DNA from: Bathynomus jamesi
Lineage: Eukaryota; Arthropoda; Malacostraca; Isopoda; Cirolanidae
NCBI GenBank assembly: GCA_023014485.1
Contig: JAJOZX010009098.1
Coordinates: 62,001 to 126,000 of the forward strand
DNA length: 64,000 nt
Direction of reading: 5' to 3'
The translations under genes and the position numbers were made by a program. Below the pieces are notes generated by a model. The model saw only the letters and a list, made by a program, of their open reading frames with translations, was not told the origin of the DNA and made no database searches. Position 1 is the stretch's first letter, and every line of letters begins with the position of its first letter. This document shows positions 11,449-23,206 of the stretch, one piece after another.

Positions 11449-11682
11449 GCTGTATCCTACCGCCCATTTACCCTGGATGTACGAGGAGTCTCTGTATATG
11501 TATAATATTCATATGAAGCAGTGTTTACATTCTGTATATAAAATAAAAACAATTATTTCGATATATTTGTACAATTATGGTACAAAATATGCTTATGGAA
11601 GATTGATTCTTACAAAATCAAAGAAAAAATGCTTACTTTTAAGGGTGATATATATATATATATATAATATATATATATATAT

Positions 11683-11965
11683 GCGCCTCGGTACTGTAGT
11701 GGTTAGCGTCGCTGACTACGAATCTATCGGCCCAGGATCGAGACCCGGTGACGGCAGCCGGCGCGCAGCAAAACCCAGCTGTTCATCCTTCCGCACAATA
11801 AAGTACTTAGTAGATAAATGGGTACCCTCAGTGGCCTAGTGGTTAAGACGCTGGCTGCTGGTGGGGCGTGGTTCGGATTCCACGTTAAACTGAGGTCTAA
11901 GGTGGAGTGAAAAGCTTGACCTTCGTCAGAATGAACAATTCGGGCGAAAGCTAACCAAAGGTGTG
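11683..11965 (+). repeat. tRNA-derived SINE, two tRNA-like heads in tandem
   Basis: Two successive units each show pol III promoter-like boxes. The first has TGTAGTGGTTAGCG and AGGATCGAGACCCGG. The second has TGGCCTAGTGGTTAAG and GGTTCGGATTCC. The second head is followed by a body reading CCACGTTAAACTGAGGTC and ends in a (GT)n/(TA)n tail. Related pieces lie at 42495-42860 (minus), 22635, 53000 and 54900. The boxes are too degenerate for a working tRNA gene. Confidence 0.7.
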
Positions 11966-12011
11966 TGTGTGTGTATATATATAATATATAATATATATAT
12001 ATATATACACA

Positions 12012-12670
12012 CGAAGGTAATTCAATAAGTATCCGCACTTTTTATTTTCACATCTGATAGATTATAAACACATCACTTCTTAACATAGTCTCCCTGTTTC
12101 TCAATACACTTAGTCCAGCAATCTACAGTCTACACGCTTCCTAATGCCATCGGGCCCATCACAAAAGAATGTTTTTGGTTGTGTGCGTAGCCAGTCATGC
12201 ACCGCCTCCTTCAGGTCATCATCGCCTTGGAATCGCTGACCTCTCAAAGCGTTATTTAGTGGTCCAAACAGGTAAAAATCCGAAGGTGCCAAGTCTGGAC
12301 TGTAGGCTGGATGGTCGAGAACTTCAAATTTAAGTTCTTGAAAGCATTTTCTAGTCTGTGCAGCGGTATGAGGGCACGCATTGTCGTGTAACAGAATAAA
12401 ACCTTCCGACAATCTCCCTCTCCGTTTTGTGCGAATTGCTTGCTTTAACTCATTCCGAAGCATGTCAGAATACGATGCCCTTGTTACTGTAGTTCCACGC
12501 TCTAGATAATGTTCAAGGTTATCATTATCATTATTCATTATCATTATCGCTGGACTAAGTGTATTGAGAAACAGGGGGACTATGTTGAGAAGTGATGTGT
12601 TTATAATCTATCAGATGTGAAAACAAAATTGTGAAAATAAAAAGTGCGGATACTTATTGAATTACCCTCT
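12012..12670 (-). mobile_element. mariner (DD34D-type) internal-deletion copy
   Basis: Inverted ends GGGTAATTCAATAAGTATCC lie inside a long (TA)n tract, consistent with TA target choice. The minus strand (12110-12544) encodes the C-terminal catalytic half of a mariner transposase. It has LLHDNACPHTA with the second Asp, then HPAYSPDLAPSDFYLF with the third Asp, then QPKTFFCDG. The N-terminal HTH domain and first Asp are missing. It is followed by a short palindromic TTATCATTATC region. Non-autonomous. Confidence 0.85.
12110..12544 (-). pseudogene. mariner transposase, C-terminal half
   Basis: An open frame of about 144 codons belonging to the element at 12012-12670. Mariner transposases are about 345 residues; only the last 110 or so family residues are recognisable here. 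The first 30 codons (MIMNNDNDNLEHYLERGTT) are not typical and suggest a junction. The catalytic Asp pair in HDNA and SPDLAPSD is intact, but without the first Asp and the DNA-binding domain it cannot act alone. Confidence 0.8.

Positions 12671-12671
<1 letters not shown>

Positions 12672-12738
<67 letters not shown>
12672..12738. repeat. (TA)n microsatellite
   Basis: Uninterrupted TA repeat of more than 60 bp directly beside the mariner copy. Confidence 0.95.
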
Positions 12739-12739
12739 G

Positions 12740-13717
12740 GCGCGTTATTGTTACCATGTTTGATTTGTAAATCGTACGATAAGGAATGATGATAATTACG
12801 ATTAACTGATAATGTTATAAGTGATTGTTATTAATAAATGTTGAGGCCGAGGTCACCAGATCTTTTAGATCAAAAAATGTTATTAATTAAGTTATTAATT
12901 AGGTTGATTGATAGCTCGAGTTTTTTTCCTTTATTACACAAAATAAATGATTCATGAATGAGACAGAAACATGTTTACAGTTGTAATAATGTGTACACCT
13001 ATAATTTCATTCCCGCTGGAAGCAAACATCACTGTACCGGCGTCGTCCTTCTGGCCCTGGTTTCACTCATCCTTCACCACAAGTCGATCGGCGCCCGTTC
13101 AACAAGTATCTCAACAGGCCCTCAGCACAGCCTCCTTCACGTAGGCCCTCTACAGTCTCCAAAGTCATCTCCGGCGAAACGCAATACGGTCAAACTTCAT
13201 AGGCCCTCAACAGTCTCGAAAGTCATCTAAGGCGAAACGCAGTACGCTCAAACCTTCACGTAGTTTTCTTCAGTCTCCAGAGTTATCCAGCGTCGCGGTA
13301 AGTCTCTTGTCGGCCCTCACTCGGCCTACAGTGTTTTGTTACGTTGTGCTTCCACAAACCCAGCCTAATCGCGTAGGCCCTAAAAGTGTCTTCAACACCG
13401 TTTCAAACTAACTCTCCCGTTAAGACCGTAGTAGGCCTATTCAAGTGTTGTATCAATACCATAGTTTTGTATCACTTTGTTATTGTGTTCAATCGTATAA
13501 CTTACTTATTTTGCATCCGATTGTTTATGTGCTCTTTTATGCATTTCATTCTTACCGACCTAATCCATTTACTGTACCAATCGTACTTGCATTATTTTAG
13601 TTATCAATAGACTTCATTACTTATTCTGTGTTCACCTCGACATATCTCATTAGCTTACCTGAATTAGTGTACTTACTTAACAATTAGACTGTATTCTTAT
13701 TGCTAAGAGTCAGTCAT
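12740..13717. repeat. Non-coding region with a ~65-bp imperfect tandem repeat
   Basis: Between about 13130 and 13260 the unit TAGGCCCTC(T/A)ACAGTCTC...GGCGAAACGCA occurs about twice, with weaker matches on either side. The open frames here (12958 and 13386) are short and hydrophobic or repeat-driven. They match nothing I recognise. Confidence 0.45.
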
Positions 13718-15045
13718 TATATTGTTACGGCTTTAGAGGAGCAATCAGTGATTGGTTTAAAAGTTATTTGTCCAATAGATATCATTTTGTATCAGTAAAT
13801 AAGGTTTGCTCAACTAAAGCGCATGTCAAACATGGTGTGCCACAGGGCTTAGTTCTGAGTCCACTGTTATTTTTATTATATATAAATGACCTTCCACGTT
13901 CATCTGATATACTGAACTTCATAATGTTTGCAGATGATACAACTGTCTCTTTTTCTTGCAAAGATGTTAATACAGCTAAGAATATATTTCATTCAGAATT
14001 CATCAGTGTAATGAAATGGTTGACCACCAATAAACTCTTCCTAAATACCAGTAAAACAAATTTCATGATTTCTACTAATAAAAGAAATGTATATCTTGAT
14101 GAACTCAATGTTAATGAAATCGCCATAAAGGAGTGTACTGTAACAAAATTTCTTCGTGTAATGCTAGATAAGAATTTGCAATAGAGTGATCATGTAAATT
14201 ATATCGAGAAAAAGATTTCAAGGAGCGTTGCTATAATGTTTAAACTTAGAAATGTAGTCCCTAAACAAGTTTTATTGACTCTTTATCATACTCTTGTTCT
14301 TCTTTATATAACATACTGCACCTTTGTTTGGGGAAACTCTGCTAACAACGCATTAAATGGTATCTTTGTCATCCAAAAACGAGCAATAAGGTTATTATCT
14401 GATGATGATTTCCTTGATCACTCTAGTGCATTATTTAAAAAGCTAAACTTACTAAAGCTCAACGATATAACCAAAGTGGCACATTGTATTTTTATTTACA
14501 AGTGTAAGGACAAAATCATTAATTTGCAATGGGTAAATAGATATTTTGTAACTCATCAAGAAATCCACTCGTATCAGACCAGAAATAGATCAAAGCTTGT
14601 TATACCTCAATTTAGATTGTCTTCATCTCAAAAACTACCCATTTTCATTGGATTGAAACTATGGAATGACTCGCATGCTGATATAAAAAATATTATGAAT
14701 GTAAATTTGTTTAAAACTAAGTTGAAATCCGGATAAATAATGGCATACTAACAAAAATCTAGGATTAATGTCCACTAATATTGTTTAATATTGTCCATTA
14801 ATATTGTTTAATATTATAATACATGTTTTAACTATTAATAATACTTATTTACTTATTTATTTATTATTAATTTATAACAACTAGCTGCTTATTTTTAATA
14901 AGAGCCCAGTAAAGCCTAAAGCTAAAGGGCCAAATTAAATAAATAAATAGTCGAGCTTCACAATTATTCATGTCATTGTATGTTGAAAAAAATTATTTAT
15001 TTTATTATTATTAATAAAGGTTATTCTATCTATCTTCTATCTATC
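13718..15045 (+). pseudogene. CR1/Jockey-like non-LTR retrotransposon, 3' part, copy 1
   Basis: 5'-truncated retrotransposon. The frame at 13768-14184 carries the reverse-transcriptase palm: HGVPQGLVLSPLLFLLYIND, then the catalytic FADDTT. A stop (TAG) at 14182 separates it from 14236-14736, the thumb and C-terminal region (YITYCTFVWG, then HSYQTRNRSKL). The 3' UTR ends in short TCTATC-type repeats near 15030-15045. A second copy at 56130-58560 is more than 90% alike by eye. Endonuclease and 5' regions are absent here. Confidence 0.85.
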
Positions 15046-15470
15046 TTTAGCATTGTATAAGTGCCGTTATATAATTGTTAATGAATGTGAACAAATAATT
15101 GATTTATTTTCCTAATTAAACACAAAGCAACAAAGTAATTTCTCTCTCCTTATTAAATATTGTTTGCTTGGGGCTTGGGGTGTCGGCTCAAGCTGATGAC
15201 CCTAATAATTCAATTCATTTCAATTCAGTAATTATAGTAAACCTACTTTCTTGCCCACATCAAATTGGTGATCCGTAGGACAATATATATATATATATAT
15301 ATATACCGGGTATACCCTGCCCTGCGCATAAAAGACATGCAGTAATTTCAAAGATTTAAGTTTACCAACACCACCTAGTTACCATGGCAATATACAGTAT
15401 GTTTTCTAAAGGAAACCTTTTGTTTGCAAACGTACATTCGGAAACACTGACTATTATTATTTATTACGAG
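15046..15470. other. AT-rich spacer with (TA)n at 15284-15303
   Basis: No gene or transposon end recognised apart from the microsatellite. Confidence 0.4.
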
Positions 15471-16040
15471 CGGAGCGACCCGGCGACGCGTTGCCCGGGT
15501 GAAAGTTGAACGCTGAGAACGCGCCCTTCATGCTGATAGCAAAAATATTTCGCCGTACTATTCAATTAACCGGACATTTAATAATTTTCCCGTAGGTTTC
15601 GATTAATTTTAAGCACCTTTAGAATGAGACGTGAATGTAAAAATTAACCAACTGGTTAGGTTAATTGAATGCCCGGTTAGGTCAACTGAGTGCCCGGTTA
15701 GGTTAAGTCGTGATATTTTCGTTATTTTTAAAGAAAATATCACGACTTAACCTAACCAATCGTCAAGGGCATACAATTAACCTAACCGGGCCTTCAGTTA
15801 ACCTAACGGGCATTCAATAATTTTACCGTAGGTTTCGATTAATTTTAAGCAACTTTTACCTAATAATTTTTCTCTCGAGGAGCCGTTTCCATGTTTTAGG
15901 GTGACACAGACAGACAGACAGACAGACATACAGCATATGTATATCGAGATTTTTAAAAATTCAAATTTTTGTCTATTAAAAAAAATAAAAATTTTGTTTG
16001 CTGAATCGTAAATGCATCGCGTTAAAAGCACGCGCTAGCC
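15471..16040. repeat. Palindromic repeat (CCCGGTTAGG family)
   Basis: A strong hairpin is centred near 15730: GTCGTGATATTTTC pairs with GAAAATATCACGAC, continued by GGTTAA/TTAACC arms. Outside it, GTAGGTTTCGATTAATTTTAAG occurs as a direct repeat (about 15590 and 15825). A shorter copy of the hairpin is at 55985-56120. Probably a foldback-type MITE. A (CAGA)n run lies at 15905-15930. Confidence 0.6.
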
Positions 16041-16041
16041 C

Positions 16042-16135
16042 CATTTTATGACGTGTCTATGATAGAGCTCCGCTCACTTTATGACGTGTTTATGAAGAGC
16101 TCCACCCATTTTATGACGTGTCTATGATGTCACTA
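16042..16135. repeat. ~38-bp tandem repeat, about 2.5 units
   Basis: Units share CATTTTATGACGTGTCTATGA and GAGCTCC with small differences. Confidence 0.7.
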
Positions 16136-16540
16136 TCTTTCAACCAATTTGGAATACAGAGGCCTCCAGCGACCTCAGATGACCTCAGAGGCCGACGCCA
16201 CATAGCCTATGTTCTTCCCCGGCCTCAGTTACCCCTATCCCCCAAGTCTCATCCACATTTGACCAGTGGTTTGGCCGGCCTTAAGTAACAAATTTCGCAG
16301 TTCGCACTTCAACCGCCAGTATAGATTACACAGGCCTGCGATGGTTTTGTTGTCCGAAATATTTTATCATTTGCATAGTAATTTTTGCACGCTGATTCCG
16401 AAAATAATATTCATTTTTCGCCATCACGTACAGATTTTTCAAATGTCATATTTCATATTACATATGTAAGTAATTTTCATTAAAACTGACTCAATTAAAT
16501 TTTGATTAAAAACTACTGCCTATAAATGCTTCTAGATCAG
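16136..16540. other. No gene seen; upstream of heat-shock-type promoter
   Basis: Unique-looking sequence, relatively CT-rich at 16150-16320. A 67-codon open frame at 16266 has no recognisable domain. Confidence 0.35.
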
Positions 16541-16543
16541 AAG

Positions 16544-16625
16544 TGACGTCATAGTGTCTTCCAGAACATTCGAGAAACTCACCGCTAGCATATAAGTGAT
16601 TAACAGGCCACGAGATGAGTCAGTC
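16544..16625 (+). promoter_or_regulatory. Heat-shock-type core promoter: CRE, 4-unit HSE, TATA, initiator
   Basis: A perfect CRE TGACGTCA is at 16544-16551. It is followed by four perfectly alternating pentamer units TTCCAGAACATTCGAGAA at 16559-16576, a full heat-shock element. A TATA-like TATAAG starts at 16591. The initiator TCAGT has its A at 16622, exactly 31 bases after the first T of the TATA motif. The start codon is at 16714, giving a 92-base leader. Order and spacing match animal Hsp promoters. The function is inferred. Confidence 0.7.
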
Positions 16626-16713
16626 TATCTAGTGCGTGCGAGGTTATAGTTCTTTATTATTCAAAGGTGCGCGGTGACTATATTTCTCTTTTGAAATTTG
16701 TTTATTTGTCGCT

Positions 16714-18433
16714 ATGGCAACCAGAGGGTGTGTAAATAGCCCAAACATTTTCTGTTATATTTGTGGAAAATTTATTGTGGAAAATTTATTGTGAAAAAAC
16801 AAACACGAGATGTTACAGACTTCGCCAAGAAAGCATACTATGCGTACTTCGGAATGAAACTTGGGGATCAAGACAAATCATGGGCTCCACGTAAAGTTTG
16901 CAGTGTTTGTGATGAAACAACTTAGACTGTGGAGTAAAGGTTAAAAGGATTCTTTACCTTTTGGGATTCCAATGGTCTGGCGTGAGCCTAGAAATCACAA
17001 CAATGACTGCTATTTTTGTTCATGCAACGTGCAAGGCTACAATACTAAAATAAAAAGGAAATTTCTTATCCAAACTTTCAGTCTGCTATAAGACCTGTTG
17101 CTTATGGACCTGGTATACCTGTACCTACTAAACCAAATACTTTTGATATAACTTCATCTAATTCGGTGTTTGATGACGATGGAAACGATGATATTGATTG
17201 TTTTCAAACCGAAACATCTGGTGAACCCCAATTGTTTACACAAAGTGAACTTAATGATTTGGTAAGAGATTTGTGTCTCCCGAAGGATTCTTCAGAGATT
17301 TTGGGATCAAGACTTCGTGCAAAGAACTTGCTTTCTCCCGGGACGTCAATTTACTGGTACAGAAATCGAGAAAAAGAATTCATCCAATATTTTTCTCAAG
17401 AAAATTCACTAGTATATTGCAACAATGTTTCGGAACTAATACTTAAGCTAGGCGCTGCAGTCTATGACCCAAATGAGTGGAGACTTTTCATTGATTCCTC
17501 CAAAAGAAGTCTAAAAGACGTCCTCCTTCACAACGGTAACTTGTATGCATCCGTTTCCTGTGGCTCATTCGGTTCACTTGAAGGAAACGTACGAAAATCT
17601 TGAGCTTCTTCTAGCTAAGGTTAAATACAAAGAACACGGTTGGCTACTTTGTGGAGACTTAAAAGTGATTTGTATGTTGATAGGTCAACAACCAGGTTAT
17701 ACGAAGTTTCCATGGTTTTTGTGTGAATGGGATATCCGAGCAAGAACTCAGCACTGGATAAAAAGGAATGGCCACGCCGAGTCAACCTGACATCTGGTTC
17801 TAAAAACATTCAACGTGAAAGTTTGGTTGACACGAAGAAAGTCCTTTTACCTCCACTTAACATAAAATTGGGCTTGATGAAGCAATTTGTTAAAGACTTG
17901 GACGAAGATGGAGATTGTTTTAAGTATCTGTGTGGTAAATTCCCAACTCTTTCGGAAGCAAAATTGAATGAAGGAATTTTTGTTGGTCCCCAGATTAGAA
18001 AACTGACTTTGGATGAACACTTTAAAAAAACAATGAACAATCTTGAAAAAGAAGTGTGGATTGCTTTTAAGGATATTATCAGCAAATTTTTGAGAAACAG
18101 CAAGGACCCAAATTACCAAAACATTGTGAACAAAATGCTAATTAAGTTCAAAGAGTTGGGTTGTAATATGAATTTAAAATTAAATTTCTTACATTCACAC
18201 TTGGATTACTTCCCTGAGAATCTCTGAGCACTCAGCGAAGAACAAGGAGAACGGTTTCACCAAGACATCAAAGAAATGAAGAGATATCAGGAAAGGTGGG
18301 ACATCAGCATGATGGCTGATTACTGCTGAATGTTGAAACGGGATACTCCGGAATTATTACATAAAAGAAAAGGAACAGCGCGTACATTCGAGACTAAAAG
18401 GCATAGATCTCACAAGAAAACTCAGGACAAATA
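16714..18433 (+). pseudogene. Unnamed transposon-like protein (FHQDI family), copy 2, broken
   Basis: Same family as 1294-2985 but clearly diverged. It starts MATRGCVNSPNIFCYICGKF with a CxxC pair, then GDQDKSW. The conserved blocks follow in several frames: WRLFIDSSKRSLKDVLLHNG (17480), PWFLCEWDIR (17715), KILLPPL-like (17850) and GERFHQDI (18250). A short internal duplication of TTTATTGTGGAAAA lies at 16766-16795. There are stops at 16922 and 18226 and frameshifts near 17560 and 17740, and a TGA replaces the usual Trp in the YCWC block. It begins 92 bases after a heat-shock-type initiator, the only case in the window of a mobile-type gene with a complete recognisable promoter. Confidence 0.7.
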
Positions 18434-19605
18434 AATAAGAATATGTAATTAACGTTAATAGTCTTCTTTCTTTTTAAAGTTGTTTGCATTTGTAATTAGT
18501 ATAACAAAGTGAAATAGGTACCTAATGTAAATTGAAATAAATAATATTCATTTATGTTGTTTTTTCCCTTCCAGTTTGCAGAAAATCCTTACATGATAGA
18601 AAAAAATGGACATCTTATTCGAAAGCAGCGTAGTTGAATTACACAAAATCAGTTATTAGTAAGAAAACAACTCTTACAAAGTTCTTATTCGCAGGCCTGT
18701 GTTATTGTTAATGTTATTATTATTATACTTGGCTTTCAACTAAAAGCAATAACTGTCACAGTTTCTTAAACTATGAAGAGTGGGTCATATCAATAATACT
18801 TACTGATTATTGAAAATGTTGCAAATATTTAAGGGTAAAAGGTATCTTGTGAATATGTATCGTTGCTACAATTTTCCTACTAACAATTATTAAAAATTAT
18901 TTATTAGCTCAATTACAAACAGCGTGCGAAATTCCCGCTGGCCCGTTGGCCTTGGGCCAGTTGTTTTCACACCGGATCAGTAATTTTCATAAGACAGCTG
19001 GTCCGAGTGGCCAGCGATGTTTTAAGTTACAGTTTTTACATTTTTACAGTTTTTAAGTTTTAATCGAAGATTTTATAAGTAAACGAAACAGAAACAAAAA
19101 CTTTATTCAGAAGAAGAATACAAGTGACAAAGTTTTAAAATATTTTTCAATATCTTTCTGTACAATTTTGGTATTTGATATGGCATTAATATATGTATTC
19201 ACAGTATTCTAATCTGAATATGTCGTTAGAAGCATGGAAGCCTTTTAGGCAAAATAAAGAGGATTAATTTTATTTAGTACATAAGAAGTAAAAATGACAA
19301 GTAGGAGTAATTAATAATAATAATAATAGTAATAGTAATAATAATAATAATAATAATTATGTAAAAATTTACAAAAATAGTGTTTCGTTATTTGGCACGA
19401 TTTTAAATAAAATGATCACCGGTACATTTAATAGAAAATGAATGCTGCTTAATGAAAAAAATTAGGATGAACTAAGAAATTAAAAGTGTTTAATGAAATG
19501 AGCATATTTTTGATGATTAATTATAAACTGGGTATTTAATTACTACTGTAATAATGGTAGTATTGAACTTATGCATTAGTAGGAGGTAATGAAGTACCTC
19601 TTTAG
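18434..19605. other. AT-rich region, no gene seen
   Basis: Long AT-rich sequence with (TAA)n-type microsatellite at 19313-19356. No coding, RNA or transposon signature recognised. Confidence 0.4.
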
Positions 19606-19609
19606 TGAT

Positions 19610-20510
19610 TTGAGGAATACAAGGCGTCGCAGAAGTCTGAACTCAAGGGAAAATAGACATTATATTTTTAAAGTGAAACAAACACATTTCTAATGTCAGT
19701 TTTACATATTTTAGGAAAGAAAATACCCTGAAGGCTCAGTATACCAATTAGTGGTGGACCGGATGTCAGTTTTTCAACATCTGCGGATGTGGATTCGGAT
19801 TTTTTAATTTCAATATCCGCGGATGCGGATATTTACTTAATCTATCGATATAATATAGAATTATGAATAGATGACATAATTTTTCAAATTTCGTGATATT
19901 ACTATTATGGCAGGCATTGCATAAGAAATAAAATTAATATTAATGTTTTCAGTATGATAAAAATAATAACTTTCTCAAGAGTTTCAGCCACAGAAAATTC
20001 AATGAAACAAGTTTCATTCAATTTTCTGTGTTACCAGCTATTTATATTTTGAGGTTTATATATTTGTTTGTTCATTAATAATTAATTAATACTTTACATG
20101 AAATGTGCATGACTGGGCCTTATAAGCTACTTTATAAGCTAATTTAATTGTAAATTGCATAATTTATTAGAGGTAATATCCGCATAACATCTGCAGTCAG
20201 AAGTGCGGATGTGGATGTTAAAAAATGATGCGGATGCGAGGGAAGGTGAAACTGGTAATGCTACATGTTTCCGGAAAAAGCCAGATGGAGGCATGTTCGT
20301 GAAATAACTAACATACCTCCCTCTGGCTTTTTCCGGAAAAATGTAGCAACACCAGCTCCACCTTCCCTTGATTGGAATACTGAGCCATCAGGGTATTTTC
20401 TTCACTGAAATATGTAAAACTAATATTAGAAATGTCTTTGTTTCACTTTAAAAATCTAATGTCTATTTTCCCTATGAGTCCAGACTTCTGGGACACCCTA
20501 TACATTTAGT
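19610..20510. mobile_element. Foldback element with long TIRs, with a nested repeat
   Basis: About 140 bp at the left (from 19610) is the inverted copy of the right end (20362-20510). Shared words include AGAAGTCTG, AAAATAGACATTA and GAAAATACCCTGA. Inside, a second pair of arms forms a hairpin: 20237-20295 against 20303-20372, with core TTTCCGGAAAAAGCCAG. The right terminus AGGGTGTCCCAGAAG (read inward) resembles Tc1/mariner ends. A separate repeat (19757-20236) has split the left arm. No transposase is present. Confidence 0.65.
19757..20236. repeat. GTGGTGGACCGGATGTCAG repeat, complete-looking copy
   Basis: It begins GTGGTGGACCGGATG, contains repeated GCGGATG words at both ends, and is AT-rich inside. 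The first 285 bp are almost identical to 60121-60363, where the repeat is cut by Academ-like copy C. It lies inside the left arm of the foldback element 19610-20510. Non-coding. Confidence 0.65.
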
Positions 20511-21421
20511 GGTGAAGCTTGTCTGATATTTATGGATATTGCATTCCATACATCCACTCCTTTGAAAGAGTTTGTTCATTTCCTACAGTTTTCATTTTAT
20601 AGTTTAGTTTGCGTATAAAATTTAATAAGGAAAAACTCTTGTCAGGGATTTAGGATAAGAAATGAGTAGTTTAGTTATGAGACAGCTTAAAATAAGAATT
20701 TTTAAAATTACCAAACCACTCTACAATTTGGGCCTCACTTGATGCACTTGAACTTAAAATAAGTTAAAATGATATATTCAGTAACCTAAGATAACTGTTT
20801 AACACATTTATTTTCGATAATGCAAAACCTTTAATTAACATATATTTGAAAACCAAATTAACTTGTTAATTACCAAACAATGAAAATCAAACTTTAAAAA
20901 TATTCAAATTTTACTTTTTTGTCCATCACCCTTCTTAGTATGCAGTTGAAGATTGATAACGTTTTTGGGGGCGTGAGGATTGTCTAATCGTCTTAGTAAC
21001 ACAACAGATCATGTGACGGAGGGGGCCTGCAGGCTTTGCGACATGGCCACAACATATCCCAAAAGTATTCCGGAGAAGTATAATGTATAAATATGCATTA
21101 TGCATGACAACAATGCAAATTAAAAAATGGAACATTCGAAGCAAGGCATCATTCAACAACTACGTGACCGTAGTTCGACACTTTTTTAATAACTCCCATT
21201 CCCAGTGATTATCTGTAGATTCCGACGTGACACCCCTAATTAACTACGTAGCCTTTTGTGCACCCTTCCTCATGAAGATGACACAGACGCGAGTGCCCTT
21301 GAAATACCAAATGAGCTAGAACTTCCATTGGGAACACCAGCGATTTCACTTAATTCTAGGGATTAAATTTGGGAGGAGAAGGATTGACGTCACATCATAT
21401 ACGAGTAATGTAGTATATATA
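20511..21421. other. No gene seen
   Basis: AT-rich spacer. The minus-strand open frame at 20935-21159 has no recognisable motif. Confidence 0.35.
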
Positions 21422-21821
21422 CAGGGTGTTTCATAACATGTGGGACGCATTTTCAGGCTGGATTCAGGACCTGAAAACAATGAAAAAACTTATATAAACA
21501 TATACCCGAAATCGTTTTGTTTCCGTGTTACAGCCCTTTTTGTGTTCCAGCAATTCTTTCCGCAAACTGTTTACAAACACTGCTTGCCGATAATGTTTGT
21601 GAGTGTGTACGAGACTTATTTCATGTATGGCCTTGCCGAGTGTAATGTTTCGTACACTCTATGACGTTTCAATATCGTTGAGTGTAGAGCCATCAGTCAG
21701 TTAGAGGTGCATCGCGGTGTTTCACTGTTTGTATTCGTAACTTCTTACCATGAATAAGTGCAGTCCAGTGAAAAAAAACCTTAAAAGTTTTTGTGCTATT
21801 CAGTGATAGTGTGCATTTGAA

Positions 21822-23069
21822 ATGAGAATGGAGGCTTATTCAAACAGAGAAATGGCAGACATGCATCTCATGTATGGACTTGCCGAGTGTAATGCGGCTG
21901 CAGCAAGACGTCTGTATGCGGAAAGGTTTCTGAATCGTCGTGTGCCAGATAAGAACTTTCAGAGAATAGACGAGCGTCTTGGTGATACAGGATCATTCAA
22001 CAAGCGAGTTTCAGATGGTAGTAGACCAATCAGCGCCAGAACTGTTGAGTTGGAGGAGCGGGTCCTGAATCGCTTGGAGGAACATCCTGGTGTCAGCACC
22101 CGAAGGATAGCGGTGTAAGATACACAACTGTGTGGAGAATTTTACGGGAACAACAGCTTTACCCATATCATATTCAGAGAGTACGAGGCCTAACTGAAGC
22201 TGATTTCCTACCACGAGAAGCTTTTTGTACTTGGTTCCTTCGACAGTGTGCTCGCGATCCTCTTTTCTATCCTCCGTGTTGTTTTCTGATGAGGCTGCCT
22301 TCACAAGAAATGGCGTGATCAATTTTCACAACACTCATCACTGGGCCGAAGAGAATCCGCATGCCATCATCCAGTCAAGGCACCAACAACAATTTAGTAT
22401 CAATGTATGAGCAGGACTTATTGCCGACAACTTAATCGGTCCTTTTGTTTTGCCTGCAAGATTAACAGGAGAATAGTATTCTAATTTTTTAAGGAATAAT
22501 TTAAGCGATTTACTAGATGAAATTCCTCTTGGTGTCCGACGTCGTATGTGGTTTATGCATGACGCCGCTCCGCCTCATTTTAGTCGAGTAGCCAGAGACT
22601 ATTTGGATGACCATTTCCTTGATAAATGGAGGGAATATTAAACTTTACACTCTACTAGTCGTAGGATGGGAGCCCGTCCGCTGCGTCCAGACTATGTAGC
22701 GACCCGTGATTCGGATTCCACGTAAAACTGTAGGTTCCCTCCGTCATATGACCTTAGATGTTGTGAAGGAGGTTAAACAAAACCAATAATTATTATCCCT
22801 GATAAATGGATAGGCCGTGGAGGACCTATTGCGTGACCTGTTCGCTCCCCGAACCTGAATCCACTCGACTTTTACCTGTGGGGTCATCTGAAATCCATCG
22901 TTTACGTGATACCCATTGACAACGTTGAAATGCTTCGCCAACGTGTAGAACAAAGATGCCAAAAAATCCGAGCAATACCTGGAATGTTTGAACACGTCAG
23001 GCAGTCTATGACGAGGCGTGTTCAGGCGTGTATTCAAACGCAAGGCGGTCATTTTGAGCACTTCCTTTA
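21822..23069 (+). pseudogene. IS630/mariner-type transposase, broken and split
   Basis: The N terminus reads as a helix-turn-helix region (YSNREMADMHLMYGLAECN, then AARRLYAERF). A second HTH-like part follows (TVELEERVLNRLEEHPG). The centre has a degraded first catalytic region near DEAAFTRNGVIN. The second Asp is in MHDAAPPHFSRVARD, just before the SINE insertion. The third lies in RSPNLNPLDFYLWGHLKS after it, and GGHFEHFL ends the protein. Frame changes lie near 22115, 22300 and 22480. TGA/TAA stops interrupt the catalytic domain. In the third block the family's usual SPDL is SPNL, so a catalytic Asp may be lost. Confidence 0.8.
22640..22800 (+). repeat. 5S-rRNA-derived SINE fragment inserted in transposase
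   Basis: Roughly 160 bp flanked by GATAAATGGA copies (22620-22630 and 22800-22811), a target duplication. The first part, CTAGTCGTAGGATGGGAGCC, resembles the internal promoter end of 5S rRNA (TTAGTACTTGGATGGGAGACC from memory). The body TTCGGATTCCACGTAAAACT and GGTTCCCTCCGTCATATGACC is shared with 54900-54960 and 53010-53045. Confidence 0.6.
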
Positions 23070-23206
23070 AAGGTAAGGCGGATACTTGCTGGAACACATA
23101 ACGGCTGTAACTCGGAAACAAAGCGATTTCAAGCATGTTTATATAAATTTTTTTCATTGTTTTCAGGTCCTGAATCCATCCTGAAAGTGTGATATGTACA
23201 TATACA

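Larger units (their letters stand above)
21422..23192 (+). mobile_element. IS630/mariner-type transposon with SINE insertion
   Basis: The left end CAGGGTGTTTCATAACATG and an inner inverted match (GGATTCAGGACCTGAAAACA near 21459 and its complement near 23165) mark a transposon of about 1.6 kb plus an insert. The right tip is degraded. The encoded transposase (21822-23069) is broken. A second copy of the word ATGTATGGCCTTGCCGAG at 21623 lies upstream of the true N terminus, a short internal duplication. A 5S-derived SINE sits at 22640-22800. Confidence 0.8.

Noticed and set aside
11683..11965. Possible tRNA genes from A-box and B-box matches
   Set aside because: No complete cloverleaf. Two degenerate heads are joined to a repeated body and a simple-repeat tail, as in a SINE.
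13386..13610. Hydrophobic 74-codon frame resembling a membrane protein
   Set aside because: AT-driven Phe/Tyr/Leu content, no conserved motif or context.
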